Positions 35,515-45,028 are shown, numbered from the stretch's first letter. The stretch: 64,000 bases of DNA from Flavobacterium glaciei (GCF_003350545.1 NZ_QQBA01000010.1:6742-70741), one strand, 5' to 3'. Program-made: numbers and translations. Notes: generated by a model not told the origin, from the sequence alone.

Positions 35515-36078
35515 TTATTTCCCAAAGAGTTTACCGAGCATACCTCCTAGACCACCACCGTTTTTTGTTATGGCTGACATCGCATCACTGATATCTACTT
35601 TACCATCTGCATTTTGGTCTAAACCAAATTGGCCTCCATATTTAGATATAGCCTCCATTATGCTGGAATTCTGGCCACTATTTCCAGAAATTGCCGCAAT
35701 AACATCTGAAATTTGAAAGCTACTATCATTTGGATCTTTCGCTTTATTGACTAAGGATCCTAATATTTGAGGAATTAAACTTCCTGCAACACTAGAAGCA
35801 GTTTCATTACTTATACCAAATTTTTCACCTAGGTTCCCAGTAAGTTGTTCCGTGAGTTGTTGTACTACAGGATTTGAATTGTTTTGTGCATTATTTCCTA
35901 GAAACAAACCCGCAAGTTGATCTGCTCCTCCTTCTGCAACTATTTTTTGTAATCCTGAGAAAATAGAATTACTGGCCTCGGACATAACGGCTTCATTTTG
36001 TTCGTTAGGAACGGCTTGGTTCTTAACAACAGACTCGACTCCAAACTGTTGTGCTAATTGTGTTAATTGTTCAAACAT
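35515..36078 (-). CDS. DUF937 domain-containing protein
   Basis: I place the start at ATG 36078 (MFEQLTQLAQQFG), giving 187 residues; the frame extends upstream only with a TTG start and an odd prefix that overlaps the serA terminator. The N-terminal DUF937 domain has FSGLQKIVAEGGADQLAGLF and NPVVQQLTEQLTGNLGEKFGI. A central NDSSFQISDVIAAISG and an acidic calcium-like loop (DQNADGKVDISD) lead to a Gly-rich end (GGGLGGMLGKLFGK). Function is unknown. A promoter at 36103-36136 gives it its own transcript. Confidence 0.85.
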   Translation of the reverse strand: MFEQLTQLAQQFGVESVVKNQAVPNEQNEAVMSEASNSIFSGLQKIVAEGGADQLAGLFLGNNAQNNSNPVVQQLTEQLTGNLGEKFGISNETASSVAGSLIPQILGSLVNKAKDPNDSSFQISDVIAAISGNSGQNSSIMEAISKYGGQFGLDQNADGKVDISDAMSAITKNGGGLGGMLGKLFGK

Positions 36079-36102
36079 GGAAAGTATTTTTAGATTAGAA
36101 AT

Positions 36103-36136
36103 CAAATTTAATAAAAAAAGGGATTTATTAAACAAA
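36103..36136 (-). promoter_or_regulatory. Bacteroidota promoter of the DUF937 gene
   Basis: On the - strand TTTG (36136-36133) and TAAATTTG (36110-36103) are 22 bp apart. The promoter overlaps the loop and arms of the serA terminator. Confidence 0.7.
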
Positions 36137-36152
36137 AGTTAATAAATCCCTT
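36112..36152 (-). terminator. Terminator of serA
   Basis: AAGGGATTTATTAA and TTAATAAATCCCTT form a 14-bp perfect stem with a short loop. On the - strand a T7 tract follows, so it ends the serA transcript. Confidence 0.9.
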
Positions 36153-36174
36153 CAAATATATTTAGTCTAATATA

Positions 36175-37125
36175 CTAGCCTAAAATGCTAATAATTTGTG
36201 AGGCTAATTCAGTACCTATTCTGTCTTGTGCTTCTCCAGTTGCTGCTCCAATATGTGGAGTCAACGATATTTTATGATTCATTAAAATAGTCATTTCAGG
36301 AGTTGGTTCGTTTTCAAAAACGTCTAATCCAGCAAATAATACTTTTCCGCTGTCTAATGCTTTTACTAATGCAACTTCGTCAATAACTCCACCGCGAGCA
36401 CAGTTTACAATACCTACGCCATCTTTCATGATTGCTAATTCTTTTTCGCCAATGATGTAACCATCTTGAGCAGGAACGTGTAATGTAATGAAATCTGCTT
36501 CTTTGAATAAAGACTCTAAAGATTGAGAAACGATAGTTGTTGTGATAGATTGTCCGTCAAAAAACGCTACTTTAATATCCACTTGCGGGATAAAACTATC
36601 TGCAGCAATAACTTTCATTCCTAATCCTAACGCCATTTTAGCTGTAGCCTGACCAATACGACCTATTCCTACAACTCCAAGCGTTTTTCCTCTTAATTCA
36701 ATTCCATTTGCATAGGCTTTTTTCAAACCTTCAAAGTTGGTATCTCCTTCAAGAGGCATATTTCTGTTCGAATCGTGCAAGAAACGAACACCTGAAAATA
36801 AGTGTGCAAAAACTAATTCTGCAACTGATTCTGATGATGAAGCTGGAGTGTTTATTACGTGAATCCCTTTGCTTTTAGCATAATCCACATCAATATTATC
36901 CATTCCTACACCACCACGACCTATAATTTTTAATCCTGGGCAAGCGTCAATGATATCTTTACGAACTTTAGTTGCACTGCGAACCAAAACTACACTTATG
37001 TTATTTTCATTAACAAAGTTAGCTACTTGTTCTTGTGCTACTTTTGTTGTTATCACTTCAAATCCACCTTTTTCTAAAGCTAGAATTCCACTTTTAGAAA
37101 TTCCGTCATTGGCTAATACTTTCAT
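36175..37125 (-). CDS. serA: D-3-phosphoglycerate dehydrogenase (short form)
   Basis: The 316-residue D-2-hydroxyacid dehydrogenase has the NAD-binding GVVGIGRIGQ and the catalytic Arg (NCARGGVIDE), Glu (DVFENEP) and His (LTPHIGA) blocks. It lacks the C-terminal ACT domain of longer SerA forms. It oxidizes 3-phosphoglycerate, the first step of serine synthesis. serC lies upstream on the same strand, 106 bp away, which supports the SerA assignment over other family members. It ends at a strong terminator. Confidence 0.92.
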   Translation of the reverse strand: MKVLANDGISKSGILALEKGGFEVITTKVAQEQVANFVNENNISVVLVRSATKVRKDIIDACPGLKIIGRGGVGMDNIDVDYAKSKGIHVINTPASSSESVAELVFAHLFSGVRFLHDSNRNMPLEGDTNFEGLKKAYANGIELRGKTLGVVGIGRIGQATAKMALGLGMKVIAADSFIPQVDIKVAFFDGQSITTTIVSQSLESLFKEADFITLHVPAQDGYIIGEKELAIMKDGVGIVNCARGGVIDEVALVKALDSGKVLFAGLDVFENEPTPEMTILMNHKISLTPHIGAATGEAQDRIGTELASQIISILG

Positions 37126-37231
37126 TTGTGTTTTATATTTAAAGATTGAAAAATGTAAAGATTCAATCTGTGTTTTTTAATGGGGTGATTGATTAAAAAT
37201 TAAATCTTTAAATCAGTCAATAATCTAATTT

Positions 37232-38302
37232 TTAAATTGCTTTTTCCAAAGCCTGCATTACATCTACTAGTACTTGAACACTTTCTAAAGGTAGCGCGTT
37301 GTACATAGAAGCTCTGTATCCACCTACCGAACGATGTCCAGGTAATCCAGAAATTCCTGCAGCTTTCCACATTGTATCAAATGTTGCAGCATGTGCTTCA
37401 TCATTTAATAAGAAAGTAGCATTCATATTAGAACGGTCTTCAACAGCAGCAGCTCCTTTGAATAATGGGTTTCTGTCTATTTCTGCATAAAGTAATGCCG
37501 CTTTAGCATTGTTTATTTTTTCAATAGCAGCAATTCCTCCAAGGTTTTTCAACCACTGTAAAGTCAATAAAGAGGCGTAAACAGGGAAAACAGGTGGCGT
37601 ATTGTACATGCTTTCTGCTTTGATATGTTTAGCGTAATCTAACATGCTTGGGATTATTCTGCCATTCTTGCCTAAAATTTCTTCTTTTACAACAATTAGT
37701 GTAGTTCCAGCGGGACCCATATTTTTTTGTGCTCCTGCATAAATCAAATCAAATTTAGAAAAGTCTAATTCTCTTGAAAAAATATCAGAACTCATATCAC
37801 ATACAATTGGCATGTCAACTGAGGGGAATTCCTTCATTTGTGTACCAAAAATGGTGTTGTTACTTGTGCAATGGAAATAATCAGCATCGGAAGGAACGGT
37901 ATAACCTTTTGGGATATAATTGTAGTTTTCTTCTTTTGACGAAGCAACAACGACAGTCTCACCAAAAAGTTTGGCTTCTTTAATAGCTGCTGCTGCCCAA
38001 GTTCCTGTATCAAGATAAGCCGCTTTTCCGCCTTCTTTCATCAAGTTGTAGGGAGCCATAATAAATTCTAAACTCGCTCCGCCGGCAAGAAATAGGGCCT
38101 GATATCCTTTGCCTTCAAGGCCTAAAAGTTCCAGAACTATGGCTCTTGCTTCATCCATAACGGCAACAAAATCTTTACTTCTGTGCGAAATTTCTAAAAG
38201 CGATAACCCGGAATCATTAAAATTTAAAATTGCTTGTGCTGATTTTTCAAAAACTTCTTGCGGTAAAATACAAGGTCCTGCGCTGTAGTTGTGTTTTTTC
38301 AT
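37232..38302 (-). CDS. serC: Phosphoserine aminotransferase
   Basis: I place the start at ATG 38302 (MKKHNYSAGPCILP), giving 356 residues, the usual SerC length. Blocks are YSAGPC.LP, ISHRSKDF, FLAGGASLEF, the PLP-lysine segment YAGAQKNMGPAG, and GHRSVGGYRASMYNA at the end. It transaminates 3-phosphohydroxypyruvate with glutamate. It is followed by serA, giving two consecutive serine-synthesis steps in one unit. The acyl-CoA reductase gene lies upstream in the same direction. Confidence 0.95.
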   Translation of the reverse strand: MKKHNYSAGPCILPQEVFEKSAQAILNFNDSGLSLLEISHRSKDFVAVMDEARAIVLELLGLEGKGYQALFLAGGASLEFIMAPYNLMKEGGKAAYLDTGTWAAAAIKEAKLFGETVVVASSKEENYNYIPKGYTVPSDADYFHCTSNNTIFGTQMKEFPSVDMPIVCDMSSDIFSRELDFSKFDLIYAGAQKNMGPAGTTLIVVKEEILGKNGRIIPSMLDYAKHIKAESMYNTPPVFPVYASLLTLQWLKNLGGIAAIEKINNAKAALLYAEIDRNPLFKGAAAVEDRSNMNATFLLNDEAHAATFDTMWKAAGISGLPGHRSVGGYRASMYNALPLESVQVLVDVMQALEKAI

Positions 38303-38395
38303 GGTGTAGTTTATGTCCAAAAAATTAAAGTGCAAATTTCGACAATAGGAGTTTAAAAAGCGTTAATTAATTCGGAATAATTGAACTTTTTTCCA

Positions 38396-39454
38396 CTATA
38401 TTGTTAACAAAAACGAAATAGTATCGGTGTTATCTGCGTAATTCCACAATTTAGGTTTTTGTGTTTGACCAAAACTAATGCTGTTCTCTATAAGATTGTC
38501 ACTTACAATGCATTGAATTTGCTCGTTTTCTGATTGTAATCTTGATTTCAAATCAATTATATCATCATAAAATTCATAAAACACACTAGTAATAGGGGAG
38601 GCATGGCTTTGATCTTCTTTTATTGTTAAAAAACCGTTATCCAATAATTTGAAATTACTCATCAGGAAAACAGCTTTATTATAATCATAATTGTTAGCGT
38701 ATTTTTCGTAATGAATAACGTCTTGGTATTCAAATATTGCCTCAAAAAAGGTATCAAATACGTATCCTTTTGGTACAAAAAGTTTAGAAACATTGCGGCA
38801 GCCCAAACCAAAATAGCGAAAAATATCTTCTCCTAAAGCGGTAAGTTGTTCTTTGGTTTCGTTTCCATTCAAAACAGCAATTGAATTTCTGCTTTTTCTA
38901 ATAATTGATGGTTTGTCTTTAAAATAATATTCGAAATAACGTGCGGTATTATTACTTCCTGTTGCTATTACAGCATCAAAATTTTCTAATTTCCCTTCAA
39001 TAAAAGTGATGTTCTTTGCAAGTTCAGAATCAATTGCAATGATGTATTTCGCTAAAAAGGGTAACAAATGCTGGTCATTTGATGAAGTTTTTACCAATAC
39101 GTTATTTCCAGAAATTAATACGGAAAGAAAATCATGAAAACCCACCAAAGGAATATTTCCTGCAAGGATTAAGGCAATGTTTTTTGGTTCTTTTTTTTGA
39201 AAATCATAAGCCGAAAGCCATTGATTTAAGTTTTCTGAAGTTAATGCTTCTGCCCATGATTGTATGGAGAAATAGACGTTTTCAGGAGTGTACCATCCAT
39301 TATGAGATTGAGATAATTTTATTAATGCTATAAAATCTTCAAAAAACACATTGTTGTGCAAAACACTTGGATTTCTAGAAGTATTATCTTCAGAAAATTG
39401 ACTTAAGAATTTTCCTAATTCAACAAAAACACTTTTTTTTGTTTCTAATGTCAT
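38396..39454 (-). CDS. LuxC-like acyl-CoA reductase
   Basis: The 352-residue protein belongs to the acyl-CoA reductase/LuxC group. It has the nucleotide-binding-like ALILAGNIPLVGFHDFLSVL, VKTSSNDQHLLPF, ATGSNNTARYFEYYF and the catalytic Cys block FRYFGLGCRNVSKLF. Such proteins reduce fatty acyl-CoA to aldehyde using NAD(P)H. The physiological role in Bacteroidota is not known to me. The gene is divergent from the dicluster ferredoxin and precedes serC and serA, an arrangement I believe recurs in Bacteroidota. Confidence 0.88.
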   Translation of the reverse strand: MTLETKKSVFVELGKFLSQFSEDNTSRNPSVLHNNVFFEDFIALIKLSQSHNGWYTPENVYFSIQSWAEALTSENLNQWLSAYDFQKKEPKNIALILAGNIPLVGFHDFLSVLISGNNVLVKTSSNDQHLLPFLAKYIIAIDSELAKNITFIEGKLENFDAVIATGSNNTARYFEYYFKDKPSIIRKSRNSIAVLNGNETKEQLTALGEDIFRYFGLGCRNVSKLFVPKGYVFDTFFEAIFEYQDVIHYEKYANNYDYNKAVFLMSNFKLLDNGFLTIKEDQSHASPITSVFYEFYDDIIDLKSRLQSENEQIQCIVSDNLIENSISFGQTQKPKLWNYADNTDTISFLLTI

Positions 39455-39458
39455 AATG

Positions 39459-39490
39459 TTTGCTTATGAATAGTTTTGATTGTAATTTTG
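39459..39490 (+). promoter_or_regulatory. Consensus promoter of the ferredoxin gene
   Basis: TTTG (39459-39462) and TAATTTTG (39483-39490) are 20 bp apart, a full match to the Bacteroidota consensus. Transcription would begin near 39497, giving a leader of about 90 nt. The leader (39517-39576) is structured: AAAGTCCTTATGTC can pair with GACATTAAGACTTT, with an inner GTCAAAA/TTTTGAC stem. Confidence 0.8.
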
Positions 39491-39589
39491 CACAAAAATA
39501 AGCATAAATATGTCGAAAGTCAAAAGTCCTTATGTCAAAAGAATTTTGACGTTTAACATTAGACATTAAGACTTTAAAACTATAAAAAA

Positions 39590-39940
39590 ATGGCAATTAT
39601 TATAACAGACGAATGTATCAACTGTGGTGCTTGTGAACCAGAGTGTCCAAATACAGCAATATACGAAGGAGCAGATGATTGGAGATATAAAGATGGAACA
39701 AAACTTAAAGGTAAAGTAATTTTGCCGGATGGTACCGAAATTGATTCTGATGAAGCTCAAACTCCTATTTCTGACGAAGTGTACTACATTGTACCAGGAA
39801 AATGTACTGAATGTAAAGGTTTTCACGATGAGCCACAATGTGCTGCGGTTTGTCCTGTAGACTGTTGTATTCCAGATGATAATCATGTGGAAAGTGAAGA
39901 AACATTACTAAACAGACAAGCCTTTTTGCACAAAGAATAA
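39590..39940 (+). CDS. fdx: 4Fe-4S dicluster ferredoxin
   Basis: The 116-residue protein has a first cluster motif [12 protein letters not shown] (Cys9, 12, 15, 19) and a second C-x2-C-x8-C-x3-CP set ([18 protein letters not shown]), the arrangement of bacterial 2[4Fe-4S] ferredoxins with an insertion in the second motif. It is a soluble electron carrier. It has its own consensus promoter and structured leader and its stop codon lies inside the 82-bp palindrome. It is divergent from the acyl-CoA reductase gene, and may supply electrons to an as yet unidentified partner. Confidence 0.94.
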   Translation: MAIIITDECINCGACEPECPNTAIYEGADDWRYKDGTKLKGKVILPDGTEIDSDEAQTPISDEVYYIVPGKCTECKGFHDEPQCAAVCPVDCCIPDDNHVESEETLLNRQAFLHKE

Positions 39941-40012
39941 TAAAAATAAAAAGCATAAAAAAACCTGAGAATTCTCAGGTTTTTTTATGCTTTTTATTTT
40001 TATTATTCTTTG
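39931..40012. terminator. 82-bp perfect palindrome shared by two convergent genes (bidirectional terminator)
   Basis: Reading outward from the centre (39971/39972, in GAGAATTCTC), 41 bp on each side are exact complements, with no loop. The GC-containing core AAAAACCTGAG...CTCAGGTTTTT is flanked by A/T tracts, so it can terminate in both directions. The palindrome includes the last three codons and stop (CAAAGAATAA) of both the ferredoxin gene and the convergent gene at 40003. Confidence 0.95.
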
Positions 40013-40539
40013 ATAATTTCAAAAATCTCAGTTGTAATTTTATCATTTACTGGATCATATGATTCTAAGACTAAGTTTCCATCTGCATTAAAATAACCAA
40101 AAGAGGTTTTGTTTTTAGTACTGTATATATAGTTGTTATTTGATGTCTTTCTTAATACAGCTGTCTTTTCTTTATTAGGCAAGTACATGTTATAACCAGT
40201 TTCGGCAAGAGCCACTTGAAATTTTTGTCCGTTATAATTATAATAAGCAGATCTGTCAACATCTAGAATTTTTGTTACTCCATTTGAGGTTACAGCTGTA
40301 ATGGCAGTAACTTGAACAGGAGTTTGTTTTATTTCTTTATTCAATTCATCAGATTCGGCATTTTTCAACTCAATATTTTGAGTTTCTTTTATTTCTTGAG
40401 TTTTTACAAGTTGTTTTTCGCCTTTGGAGTCTTTTATGGTAGTAACCGTTGTTTTTATTTCCGATTTTACATTTTTGTTTTGACCCTGACTCTGTAGGGA
40501 AAATAATAGTGCTATAGCTACAACTAATGTCGTTTTCAT
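40003..40539 (-). CDS. Exported protein of unknown function
   Basis: The 178-residue protein has a signal peptide (VVAIALLFSLQSQGQ). A Lys/Thr/Glu-rich segment follows (about 22-75), and a C-terminal domain (about 80-178) with SAYYNYNGQKFQVALAETGY, NNNYIYSTKNKTSFGYFNADGNL and NDKITTEIFEI. It has no lipobox and is probably periplasmic. I do not recognize its family. Its stop lies inside the palindrome shared with the ferredoxin gene. Confidence 0.75.
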   Translation of the reverse strand: MKTTLVVAIALLFSLQSQGQNKNVKSEIKTTVTTIKDSKGEKQLVKTQEIKETQNIELKNAESDELNKEIKQTPVQVTAITAVTSNGVTKILDVDRSAYYNYNGQKFQVALAETGYNMYLPNKEKTAVLRKTSNNNYIYSTKNKTSFGYFNADGNLVLESYDPVNDKITTEIFEIIKE

Positions 40540-40748
40540 AATAATTTATTTATAAGATTAATATGAAGTAAATATACATTATAATCGCTAATAAGTTGTT
40601 ACGGAATTTTCAGTATAAATTGTATAATTTACACTAAGCACCATTTCATTTGTAATAATAACCTTTTACACGATATGTAATCATGCTTCTGTATAAAATT
40701 GAAAATGATAGTTTGTACTACTGTTGTTTTTGATAAAACAATAGCGTA

Positions 40749-40778
40749 AAAAAGGGCTATCTTTCGACAGCCCTTTTT
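40749..40778 (-). terminator. Terminator of the TonB-dependent receptor gene
   Basis: AAAAAGGGCT and AGCCCTTTTT form a perfect 10-bp stem with a 10-nt loop. It lies 19 bp after the stop codon on the - strand with T tract. Confidence 0.9.
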
Positions 40779-40797
40779 GAGTTATTCAATAAATGAA

Positions 40798-43446
40798 TTA
40801 GAATTTATAGTTTAAAGATAAATTAAACATAGTTCCTAATTGGCTAAAGTGATATCCATCATACGTCATTTGAGAATAACGTTGGTTGAAAGTTATCAAG
40901 TTAGATTGATTTTTTACTTGAGCAGGGTCATTTAAAAGCGCTGTCCCAGCTGCATTTTCTGCTTTGAAATTCCATTCAGGAAGTACATTCAATAAGTTGT
41001 TCACATTTAATGACAGTGTTAATTTTTCTGTAGCAGAGAATGTAACACCTAAGTCAGTAACAATTTTTGGAGTAAACTCAGTTCTTAAATTGTTATCTAA
41101 ACCTGCTTGTTTAAATGTAGATTTTCCAAAATATGTATTGTTAAGCGAGAATCCTAATTTTCCTATTTCATAATTACCACCTAAAATCCATTTAGTTACT
41201 GGTCTTGATGTAAACATTAATGCTTCAAGAGTTTGGCTAAAGTTATTCTTTTTAACTGGTGATATTCTTTCGTTTTGTATAGTATAATTTCCAGATAAGT
41301 TAACGCCTAATTTACCAGCTCCTAACATAATGTTGCTGAAGTTAGCTACCACGTCTAAACCAGAAGTTCTAGTATCAAATGAATTTTCAAACCAAGCAAC
41401 ATCTCCAAAACGAGTTGAAGTAATATCACCAAGTACGATTCTGTCTTCAACTTTAATGTTATAGTAATCAACAGTGAAATTGAAGTTTTTAGATGGTTTT
41501 GCACCTATACCAATAGTGATGTTTGTCGATTTCTCAGCATCTAGTGGATCAATATCAAGTTGTCTTGCCTGTGGAGAAACGTTATTGATAATTCCACTCA
41601 CTTGAATTCCTTGTCCAGGTACAAATGAGTACTGAGATTTTTGAGTATAAATTTGGTGTAAAGTAGGCGCTCTAAATCCTGTAGACACAGAACCTCTTAA
41701 AGTAACCTTATCGTCTAAGAATTTATATCTTGAACTAATTTTCCATACAGTAGCTCCGCCAAAATCGCTATAATCTTCATATCTCAAAGTTCCGTTGATT
41801 AAAAAGTCTTCTGTAATGTCATACGCTAAATCAAAGTAAGCACCTAAATTATATCGGTTCCATTTTCCTGAATTCTCAGGTCTGTTACCCGCGAATGAGT
41901 CAGCTCCAATTCCGTCCCAAGAAGCTTTATCTCCTTCAGTAACTTCAAAAGTTTCTGTTCTAATTTCAGTACCAAAACCAATACTTACTTTATCAGAAAG
42001 GTTTTTAGAGATATCAATATTTCCTACTACGTGATTGAAAGAAGTTCCTCCTGGTTTAAATGAGATTGGACTGTTCTCTAGATATACATTATTTCCAGCA
42101 TCATCTTGAATGTTCGAACGGTTAAATGAATTTTCAACACTATAAGTTTGAGAGTTACCACCTACAGTAATACTTGCGTCAGTATTCCAACCGTTTTTAA
42201 CTGCTTTGTATCCTAAAGTAGCATTGTAATCGTTAAGATCTCCTGTAAATGTAGGCACATAGCCCTGGTATGATGCAGGAGTTCCATTCCCAAAGAAATC
42301 AGCTAAGAAAGGAAAGTCAGATAATGTTCTCCAATATGGAGTTCTATAATTAGCAAACGAATTTACTTTTTTGTAAACATAAGCAGCATTATAGTAAAGT
42401 GAAGTGTCATCAGATAATCCAAATCCACCATTAACTAAAAATTTAGCGGCAGCAGTTTCTGGAGATCCATTGATATTTCCAGCATCTGGTTGTAATGCTA
42501 AGAATGATTGTACACTTGCTAGTGAAGCTCCAAAATCAGCTGCTTCTCCAGCAGCGTCCACTGTTCCAGGTCTATTGGCTAAATTAACTTTAGAAAAATC
42601 TACTGTATAATTTATATATCCTTTTTCTCCAACTTCTGATCCGTTATTTAAGCTTACACCAATCATTTCTCCATCTCCTTGAGATGTCATTCCGCTTCTC
42701 ATTGTAACAGAGGCACCATTTGTATTTTTTTTCAAGATAATGTTCATTACACCCGCAATTGCATCAGATCCGTATTGTGCTGATGCACCATCACGAAGTA
42801 TTTCAACTCTTTCGATAGCATCTGTAGGTATTGCAGAGATATCAGAACCTGTTTCTCCACGTCCTGGAGATGTTTGTACATATAACAATGAACTCAAGTT
42901 TTTACGTTTTCCATTGATAAGAATTAATGTTCTACTTGGTCCCATATTTCTTATTTCATATGGATCTAGCAATGAAGTAGCATCATTTACAGGAGTTTGT
43001 ACCGTGTTAAAAGACGGTATTTTGTACTGTAACGCCTTGTCAAAGGTAGCTTGACCAGTTGAAGTCAAGTCTTTTGAAGACAATACATCTATTGGCAATG
43101 CTGATGTTGTATTACTCCTGGGTGCGGTTCTTGTACCAGTTACAACAACCTCATTTAAATTTTGTCCACCTTCTTCGGATAAAACAACATTAATAACAGT
43201 CTCGTTAGCGGCTCTCTCCACTTTGTTAAAGCCCACATAGCTAAAAACTAATGTAGCTCCTTCTTTGACTTTAATTTTGTATGAACCATCTGCGTCAGTG
43301 GATACTCCATTTTTTGTCCCTTTTTCAACAATGTTAACTCCTGGTAGAGAATTACCGGAATTATCTTTTACAACACCCGTGACTTCTTTTTGTGCAAAAA
43401 GAAACGAGACGTTTAATAGAAATAATAATAATGCAAATTTTTTCAT
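40798..43446 (-). CDS. TonB-dependent outer-membrane receptor
   Basis: I place the start at ATG 43446 (MKKFALLLFLLNVSFLFAQ), giving 882 residues with a signal peptide. A carboxypeptidase-regulatory-like domain (about 21-95, GVVKDNSGNSLPGVNIVEKGT) precedes the plug (NEVVVTGTRTAPRS, TLILINGKRKN, IERVEILRDGASAQYGSDAIAGVMNI) and a beta-barrel that ends LSLNYKF. It is not a SusC protein and has no SusD neighbour. Lacking a linked substrate gene, the cargo (siderophore, vitamin or peptide) cannot be inferred. It has a long divergent upstream region shared with ychF. Confidence 0.93.
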   Translation of the reverse strand: MKKFALLLFLLNVSFLFAQKEVTGVVKDNSGNSLPGVNIVEKGTKNGVSTDADGSYKIKVKEGATLVFSYVGFNKVERAANETVINVVLSEEGGQNLNEVVVTGTRTAPRSNTTSALPIDVLSSKDLTSTGQATFDKALQYKIPSFNTVQTPVNDATSLLDPYEIRNMGPSRTLILINGKRKNLSSLLYVQTSPGRGETGSDISAIPTDAIERVEILRDGASAQYGSDAIAGVMNIILKKNTNGASVTMRSGMTSQGDGEMIGVSLNNGSEVGEKGYINYTVDFSKVNLANRPGTVDAAGEAADFGASLASVQSFLALQPDAGNINGSPETAAAKFLVNGGFGLSDDTSLYYNAAYVYKKVNSFANYRTPYWRTLSDFPFLADFFGNGTPASYQGYVPTFTGDLNDYNATLGYKAVKNGWNTDASITVGGNSQTYSVENSFNRSNIQDDAGNNVYLENSPISFKPGGTSFNHVVGNIDISKNLSDKVSIGFGTEIRTETFEVTEGDKASWDGIGADSFAGNRPENSGKWNRYNLGAYFDLAYDITEDFLINGTLRYEDYSDFGGATVWKISSRYKFLDDKVTLRGSVSTGFRAPTLHQIYTQKSQYSFVPGQGIQVSGIINNVSPQARQLDIDPLDAEKSTNITIGIGAKPSKNFNFTVDYYNIKVEDRIVLGDITSTRFGDVAWFENSFDTRTSGLDVVANFSNIMLGAGKLGVNLSGNYTIQNERISPVKKNNFSQTLEALMFTSRPVTKWILGGNYEIGKLGFSLNNTYFGKSTFKQAGLDNNLRTEFTPKIVTDLGVTFSATEKLTLSLNVNNLLNVLPEWNFKAENAAGTALLNDPAQVKNQSNLITFNQRYSQMTYDGYHFSQLGTMFNLSLNYKF

Positions 43447-43751
43447 AATTAAATTGTGTTTGGTTTTTGTTTGGTTTAAAATCAGGTGCAATATAATTTT
43501 TTTTTAACAAAATTTTAAAGGATAATCTGTTTTTTTTATAAAAAATTTGTAAACGTGTTTAAACTGCAATTTTTACTTACTTAAACATTTATAAAATCTT
43601 ATATTTGCAAACTTTTAAAGTAAATGCTGAACTTTTAACAGGCAACCGTTATTTGTAAAGTAAATAATTATAAAATCGCAAACAGAATGTTTTGGTAAAC
43701 AAATTACTGAATTGCGATACTAAATTCAATTAAAATAAATATTATCAACAT
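43447..43751. promoter_or_regulatory. 305-bp divergent control region between the receptor and ychF
   Basis: No gene is present. On the + strand TATATTTG (43600-43607) matches the -7 consensus for ychF, leaving a leader of about 140 nt. On the - strand, TATATTGC near 43494-43487 is a one-mismatch candidate for the receptor. No clear operator was seen. Confidence 0.6.
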
Positions 43752-44846
43752 ATGAAAGCAGGAATTGTAGGATTACCTAATGTTGGAAAATCAACATTAT
43801 TCAATTGTCTATCTAATGCAAAAGCACAAAGTGCAAATTTTCCTTTTTGTACTATCGAACCTAATATAGGTGTAGTAAACGTACCAGATTCTCGAATTGA
43901 AAAATTGGAAGAATTAGTAAAGCCAGAGCGCGTGCAAATGGCTACTGTTGATATCGTTGATATCGCAGGATTGGTAAAGGGAGCCAGTAAAGGGGAAGGC
44001 TTAGGGAATCAGTTTCTAGGAAACATTAGAGAATGTAATGCGATTATTCACGTTTTACGTTGTTTTGATAACGATAATATAGTTCACGTTGATGGAAATG
44101 TAAATCCTATTCGTGACAAAGAAACCATCGATATCGAGTTGCAGTTGAAAGATTTAGAAAATGTTGAAAAACGTTTGGAAAAAGTAAAACGTGCTGCTAA
44201 AACTGGAAATAAAGAAGCAATTGTTGAAGAAGCGTTGTTAAATAGAATTAGAGAGACTTTACTTCAAGCAAAATCAGCGAGAACTATAACGCCACAAAAC
44301 AATGATGAAGAAGTTTTGATGGAAGGTTTTCAATTGATTACTGCAAAACCAGTATTGTATGTTTGTAACGTAGATGAAAATTCAGCTGTTAACGGAAATA
44401 AGTATGTAGATCAGGTTCGTGAAATGGTTAAGGATGAAGATGCTGAGGTTATCGTGCTTTCTGTAGGTGCTGAAGCAGATATTACGGAGTTAGAAAGTTA
44501 CGAAGAGCGTCAGGTTTTCTTAGAAGACATGGGGCTAAGTGAGCCAGGTGCATCGGTGTTGATTCGAGCAGCTTACAAGTTATTGAAACAGCAAACTTAT
44601 TTTACCGCAGGTGTCAAGGAAGTTCGTGCTTGGACCATTAATATAGGAGCAACTGCACCTCAAGCTGCGGGAGTTATTCATACTGATTTCGAGAAAGGAT
44701 TTATTCGTGCCGAAGTTATTGCTTATGAGGATTTCGTTCATTACGGTTCAGAAGCTAAATGCAAAGAAGCCGGAAAATTTAAAGTAGAAGGAAAAGAATA
44801 TATCGTGAAGGATGGTGATGTGATGCATTTTAGATTCAACGTTTAA
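43752..44846 (+). CDS. ychF: Ribosome-associated GTPase/ATPase YchF
   Basis: The 364-residue protein has the G1 motif GLPNVGKSTLFN, G3 DIAGLVKGASKGEGLGNQFL, a coiled-coil insertion (about 128-195) and a C-terminal TGS domain (about 280-364) with TAGVKEVRAWTI, GVIHTDFEKGFIRAEVIAYED and KDGDVMHFRFNV. This is YchF/OLA1, a universally conserved translation-associated P-loop NTPase that prefers ATP in many species. It stands alone and ends at a strong terminator. Confidence 0.96.
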   Translation: MKAGIVGLPNVGKSTLFNCLSNAKAQSANFPFCTIEPNIGVVNVPDSRIEKLEELVKPERVQMATVDIVDIAGLVKGASKGEGLGNQFLGNIRECNAIIHVLRCFDNDNIVHVDGNVNPIRDKETIDIELQLKDLENVEKRLEKVKRAAKTGNKEAIVEEALLNRIRETLLQAKSARTITPQNNDEEVLMEGFQLITAKPVLYVCNVDENSAVNGNKYVDQVREMVKDEDAEVIVLSVGAEADITELESYEERQVFLEDMGLSEPGASVLIRAAYKLLKQQTYFTAGVKEVRAWTINIGATAPQAAGVIHTDFEKGFIRAEVIAYEDFVHYGSEAKCKEAGKFKVEGKEYIVKDGDVMHFRFNV

Positions 44847-44873
44847 ATATACAGTCATAAAGCTGAAAGTCAT

Positions 44874-44909
44874 AAAGTCGAAAGTTAGTAATAACTTTCG
44901 ACTTTTTTT
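44874..44909 (+). terminator. Terminator of ychF
   Basis: AAAGTCGAAAGTT (44874-44886) pairs with AACTTTCGACTTT (44893-44905), perfect 13-bp stem with a 6-nt loop and T tract. Confidence 0.92.
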
Positions 44910-45028
44910 ATGGACCTAATCTAGCTTGCCTTTGCAATCAGGGGTAGAAATCGATCTAGGAAAAATAAAATTTCGTTTTTTATTTTTAAGTAGTACTAAA
45001 GATATTGTGTCGCAAATAGTAAAAAGAG

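Noticed and set aside
40798..43446. Second SusC/SusD locus
   Set aside because: The receptor lacks the SusC-specific signature and has no SusD-like lipoprotein next to it.
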